64,000 bases of DNA from Rosellinia necatrix. Taxonomy: Eukaryota; Ascomycota; Sordariomycetes; Xylariales; Xylariaceae. Under the pieces are notes generated by a model, which had not been told where the DNA came from, made no database searches, and saw only the letters and a program-made list of their open reading frames with translations. Made by a program: the position numbers and the translations under genes. The stretch lies in contig JAGYVD010000002.1 in assembly GCA_021209875.1 (NCBI GenBank), positions 1,116,001-1,180,000 on the forward strand. Reading direction: 5' to 3'. Below are positions 59,384 through 64,000 of this stretch, in pieces (the first letter of the stretch is position 1; each line of letters opens with the position of its first letter).

Positions 59384-60439
59384 GATGAAGGGTTCTGATG
59401 GGAAGTGTTGGATGTCTGTCTGTTGGGGTGGAAGGAAGGAAGGAAGGAAGGAAGGAGGGAGGGAAGGAAAGAAGCGTGCAGGTCCAACGGATATGTCTGG
59501 CAAATAGAAGATTAGGATAACTCCGGGTGAGAAGCGCCTTCTTATATACTCCTTCCTCGGCTTTCAGATTAGTCTAATGGACAGCATGTCACGATTGTAT
59601 CATAGACGAGTGCAGCTTCCCCCTCAGTCGTCTACTCCGCATTTCGAATGGGCTACAATGGGCTGCAATGGGCTGTTCTGCCTAGAGAGGACGTTACGTC
59701 GCATCCGCCGGCCAGCCTGACTCCCGAATAGAGAGCTCTCGACGGGCGGCATGACTTGATTCAGTCATGGGATTCCGCACTATAAAACAACGTGAAACAG
59801 CTGTGATGTGTCTTCATGATCATCACGAAAAGTCTATCATGACCTCACCTTCCTGACCGAAGTGACCGAAGCGTGCTTGCTCTGTCGGAGCTACCGAAAG
59901 GGGAATGGTGTGGTGACTAATAAAGGTAACAGAGGGTTCGTGTGCTACGTACGTGCTACATAGTACATACTACGTGACTACCTTAAGGTGGTCTTGGCAT
60001 AAAGGGTTTGTGTGGACTCTTGTGGGCTCTTGCTGCTGTTCATTGTCATTTCATCGTGACCAACTATTTCCTCGACCCGAGACGATTATCCAGAGCCGAC
60101 CTTGTTGGGGTCAAGAGCCTGCGGCATCTAAAGCGGCCGAAGATAAGGTCAGAGCCATGTCAGAGCTATCTATACCCGGGGGCATGATGTCTGTTTGTTT
60201 CCCGAAATCCGTTCCCGACTCCGGGACCGGTCAGGACGAGCGACGAAAAGGGCGCGCACACGTGCACTATGACATGAATTGGGTATTAAAAGAAGGCTGC
60301 CGCACCGATTGTCCCCAAATGTGCAAGTAAATCGAGCAAATCGACCTTCATTGGAGCATCACGTTCTAGCTTGCGAATCTTAACTACCTATGTCTCAGCC
60401 AGACACCTAGATTAGACGTTAATACTACTACTACTACCT
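59384..60439. other. divergent intergenic region
   Basis: Between the DUF1349 gene (-) and the transporter gene (+). A GGAA tetranucleotide repeat at 59431-59470 lies in the DUF1349 5' leader. The 125-codon frame at 59953-60330 shows no coding character. Confidence 0.5.
59431..59470. repeat. (GGAA)n tetranucleotide microsatellite
   Basis: About eight to ten GGAA/GGGA units, about 50-90 bp before the DUF1349 ATG on the minus strand. Confidence 0.8.
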
Positions 60440-62042
60440 ATGTCTCAGGCACCGATCGCACTAGGCCCTATCAATGCAACCCCTCCCGTTGTCAGTCCCC
60501 CCGGCCACGAGACCCATTTCCGGGTAGGGCCGTTCGATGAGGGGGCGAATGTCAGCTCGGATGATACCCGGACCCTGCACCGGAACGCGGAATTCTCCCT
60601 GCCCCCCGTTGACAGCGGAAAGGAAGCATGGTTGTTCCTGGCAGCATGCTTTGTTGTTGACGCTCTAATCTGGGGTATGAATATCCTTTTCATATAAGCA
60701 TTCCGGCTCATCGGGGACTCGAGTACAGGTTTAGCAGAGAGCTCTCTCCACTGATATCTGTCATAGGCTACGCTTTCTCGTTTGGCGTGTTCCAAGACTA
60801 CTACAGCCAGCATGCTCCGTTTGCGACGTCCGGTAACATCGCCGTCATCGGGACGACGGCCGTGGGCGTGCTCTACCTGGCCTCGCCCGTCGTGCTGGGC
60901 CTGTGCCGTCTGTACCCGCACCACACGCGGTTCGCCACGCCGGTCGGGCTTCTCGTGACGTCGCTGTCACTGGCGCTCGCGTCCCTCGTGTCTTCGACGG
61001 ATGCGCTCATCGTATTGCAGGGCGCGCTCTACGCCGTCGGCGGCGCCATGGCCTACTGCCCCACCATCCTCTATATCGACGAGTGGTTCGTGGCCCGCAA
61101 GGGCATGGCCTATGGCATGGTCTGGAGCGGCGAGGGCCTCGCAAGCGCCGTCATCCCGCTCATCCTTCAGCGCCTGCTCGCCCGCTTCGGCCACGAGACC
61201 ACCCTGCGCGCCAGCGGTATCGCCATCTTCCTCATCTGCGCTCCGCTCTCCTTCTTCATCAAGCCTCGCCTGCCCCCCAGCCAAACGACCGCCATGCGCC
61301 CGTGGGGCCTCAAGTTCCTGTTCTCGAGCCTGTTCGTGCCGTACCAGCTGGGTAACCTCGTGCAGGGGACCGGCCATTTCAGTAAGTCGATTCGATCCTT
61401 CGGCGCGGGGGGACGACGGGGACGCGTGATGAGCCGTTCTCGTGCTTATTTTACCTCACACCAGTACCCGGTATCTACCTTCCAACATATGCGCGCACGG
61501 TCTTTGGCGCCTCGGGCTTCCTCTCTGCGTTGACTGTGCTCCTCATCAATGTAGCGACCACTGTTGGCTGCGTCATCATGGGAACACTAACGGACCGGCT
61601 TCCCGCCACCACTTGCATCGTAATCTCGTCGGCGGGCGCAACTATAGGCGTGTTTATCATTTGGGGCCTGTCTTCCTCTCTTGCAGTGCTATATGCCTTC
61701 TGCGTTGTATACGGCCTGTTTGCTGGTTCCTTTACCTCAACTTGGCCGGGGATCATGCGCTTATTAGGACGGAGCCGCGTGACAGACGATGCAAACCCAG
61801 CAGCGATGGACCCCGCGATGATATTTGGCTGGCTGTGCGCCGGTCGAGGGGTTGGTAGCTTGATATCCGGACCTCTGAGCGATGCGCTTACTAAAAGCAT
61901 GGCGTGGAAAGGCCACGCAAGCGCCGGATACGGAAGCGGCTACGGCACATTGATCGCGTACACCGGAATCACCGCGCTTTTGGGCTGCTCGAGCTTTGTG
62001 TGGAAGAAGCTGATTACTCCGAGGAGTAGTTTGCAGCAGTAG
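60440..62042 (+). CDS. major facilitator transporter, monocarboxylate (MCT/SLC16-like) type
   Basis: Exons 60440-60674, 60767-61381 and 61465-62042; introns of 92 nt and 83 nt (donors GTATGA and GTAAGT). Product 475 aa. A cytosolic N-terminus of about 60 residues is followed by twelve membrane segments in two bundles of six. Typical fungal MCT-like sequence: ACFVVDALIWGYAFSFGVFQ in segment 1, YIDEWFVARKGMAYGMVWSG after segment 4, IPGIYLPTYAR at the start of the second half, and GTLTDRLP. Substrate unknown; riboflavin and monocarboxylates are transported by relatives. No metabolic cluster adjoins it. Confidence 0.9.
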
Positions 62043-62344
62043 ATTGAGCGTTCGCTGGTAGAGCATCCTTAGAAGATCCTTGGGGCGCCGACTGCAAGCC
62101 CCCAGTGCAGGCTGATTCCCACTCTCAAATGCACACGAGCCGCCAGATCATGTATTAGATTTATGTAGCAAATCAAAACTGAACACGTGTTCCGGCTTCT
62201 CCTTCCTCCGACGCTGCCACCGCTGCTGAACCATAGATATGGTATAATGTAATGACGACACACCCAAACCCCGGATATAGCCTAAAGATTTCTTTAATCT
62301 CTTGTTAGTATGTTAATAATTCGGATGTCTACTATGGTACTCAC

Positions 62345-62868
62345 CTGAAAACCAATCGCGATAACCTCACCCGTCGACAGCTCGAAGCAGATCGACATTT
62401 TCCCTTTTGCTGCGAACTTCAAGTTTGGGAGGGGGAAGTAGCAGACTTTGGAACCCATCTCATGCATTCCAGAGGGAAATTTAGTAGACCATGGATTTTT
62501 AATTTTTTTTCTTTTTTTTGTCCATCAGATCAAATTAGTGAAAGATTCGAGTACCACCAAATGCAGCCTCTTAGCCTCTTATACGAGACTTGAGATGGGA
62601 GGTTAGACTAATTTACCTTTCGCCACCGAGCAATATATTTCTTGCCATCGGAGGATAAATCCACCTCGTAGCCAGCGCGAGCGATCCGAGCTCGCTCCAT
62701 CTCCTCGGCGCAGTATTCCGCACACCCAAACGTGCCCTTGTTCCTGTCGCGGATATCGGAGACGAGGAGCAACCCCAACGCCCTTGCTTTAATTTCTTCT
62801 TCTGTGGAGTCGGCCGGGGCAGTTGTCAGTCGCCCATTAGGGCCTTCAATTACCACTGATTTACACAT
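62345..62868 (-). CDS. small protein of unknown function, structure uncertain
   Basis: First exon 62868-62617 encodes 84 residues (MCKSVVIEG to ARWRK), acidic in the middle with EEMERARIARAGYEVDL, ending at donor GTAAAT. A second coding-like segment, 62467-62345, reads MHEMGSKVCYFPLPNLKFAA then KGKMSICFELSTGEVIAIGFQ and ends at a good donor GTGAGT, with a TACTAAC branch and TTTAG acceptor at 62282. I found no acceptor that joins the first two segments in frame with a good consensus; a GAG acceptor just before MGSK is the only phase-0 choice. They may be one gene or two. A possible last exon to 62069 would end 27 bp from the transporter stop. No domain recognised. Confidence 0.4.
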
Positions 62869-64000
62869 TTAAGTCCGACAATATGGTGTGGTTGGTCTTC
62901 GTGAGGTTGCGTAGATCTGTGTGTTGCAGTATTGTTGGATGAGAACGGGTTGGCGATTTCCGGCTATGATTGGCGTGGCTAACTCTAGGGCGTTCGCACT
63001 AAGGGTTATATTTTATATGTAGTGAGTAATCGACAACAATTCGATTGCTTCAGTACCATAGGTTGTTAAATACTCCATCCTTTGTCCCCTGTTGCTAACA
63101 AACACTAAGCATGTGCATGAGATAATCATAGAGAGATCCCAACAAGTAGTCTGAGTATAAATTAAGCTACCGATATTTGTTTGGTATGAATAACATTATT
63201 CATTGCATTCAGACCACCACGTCACGGTATCCATATGTATGCGATGGCATTCTTTGGCTCAGGAGTCGCCTTGGAGAAGCGAAACGGCATGTCCCCTAGA
63301 TATCTTATACAAGGTAGTAAATCATCGGATATACTACTATATACCACCTGTTTTCGCACAATCAACTCGCTAAAGTCATCAAACAGCCTAGCTATACACC
63401 AATTATGCCTCTCGTGTATAGGCAAATATCGCAAATAATTTTTTTGTCCCCCTCGTGTTGACGAGGTTAGTTGTACCACTGATGTTTCCACATCCGAAGT
63501 GTGCTATCTACCAGGTAGCCATAATTATAACAAGGTCCCGGGAGCTTGAACCAAATTCACTCTGGTGTAGCTACTACCATGCGCTATTGCTACGCAGGAG
63601 ATACCACGCCTGAAACAAGCATGAACATAAAATTTTCGGACATAGGGAAGAAAGACTAAATAGAATTAAGGAAGTAAAGGCTAATTTTTCGAAAAATGGA
63701 ACCGCGATGTTTCCATATTAACTTCGTAGGTTGCCGGGGCTCTGATCAAGAACTTTCCAAAGCAAGGATTACCTAATTGTTCTTTTCTATTTTCCAAGCG
63801 ATTTCTTACCTCTTAGGTAATGGAGCCTTGATTGGATGGTTACATGGTTGTTTGCTGCATATCTGTCGCTTGGTGATAGAGCTACTTGGTTAGTCCCACA
63901 CAACCAGGTGTAACGCTTCGTCAGGTAGCCTCATCCTCTTTAGCTTCACGATTTCACTACTTCTTAGCACCAACGGAGTGTCTGTTCCATTAGATGCTTA
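62869..64000. other. terminal intergenic region with a weak open frame
   Basis: AT-rich. A minus-strand frame at 63222-63491 (89 codons; includes WCIARLFDDFSELIVRKQVV) looks more protein-like than chance but has no recognised family, and I cannot extend it by splicing. It could be a gene fragment. Nothing else supportable up to the window end. Confidence 0.3.

Noticed and set aside
1..64000. tRNA or rRNA genes and CRISPR arrays
   Set aside because: A scan for the tRNA B-box (GGTTCRANYCC) on both strands gave no hit with a matching A-box and stems; no regularly spaced repeats exist. A covariance-model search would be decisive.

Overview
The window is nuclear DNA of a filamentous ascomycete (Pezizomycotina, most likely a Sordariomycete; genus not determinable by eye). 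The evidence is short GT..AG introns of about 50-220 nt with CTAAC/CTGAC branch points, GC-rich coding third positions, several fungus-only protein families, and one repeat block degraded by C-to-T/G-to-A change in the way RIP (repeat-induced point mutation) does it. All gene models were read by eye; splice sites were chosen so that frame, consensus and recalled family sequence agree.

Layout. 1-169: tail of an unknown gene. 1.9-9.4 kb: ribosome maturation factor SDO1 (-), vacuolar carboxypeptidase Y (+), a class I methyltransferase (-). 12.2-14.8 kb: a CAS1-type O-acyltransferase gene (+) with a broken frame. 16-24.2 kb: a compact housekeeping block with a multi-pass membrane protein (-), ARL3/ARFRP1 GTPase (+), exosome RRP45 (-), Ap4A phosphorylase (+) and a Myb-like regulator (-). 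24.2-28.3 kb: gene-poor. 28.3-39 kb: a glutamine-amidotransferase-like protein (+), a secreted NLP-type protein (+), a fungal protein of unknown function (+) and an emopamil-binding/EXPERA protein (+).

39.7-49.2 kb holds the main discovery. One gene of a fungal family I recall as DUF8004 is cut in two by a 7,027-bp Ty3/Gypsy LTR retrotransposon (41495-48521) with 308/309-bp LTRs, TG..CA ends and a perfect 5-bp target duplication, GAATA. Removing the element and one duplication restores the reading frame exactly. The element is saturated with AT-biasing transitions, while the host exons on both sides stay open and GC-normal up to the duplication.

51.3-62.9 kb: dynactin p62 (+), ribosomal protein eS7 (-), zinc alcohol dehydrogenase (-), a DUF7704-like membrane protein (-), a DUF1349 protein (-), an MFS monocarboxylate-type transporter (+) and a small unknown gene (-). 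I see no secondary-metabolite cluster: the genes are ordinary single transcription units, often in convergent or divergent pairs. Other points of note are an SDO1 start codon split AT|G by an intron, an NLP with an altered heptapeptide and an optional in-frame intron, and many TACCTAGGTA-type palindromes between genes.
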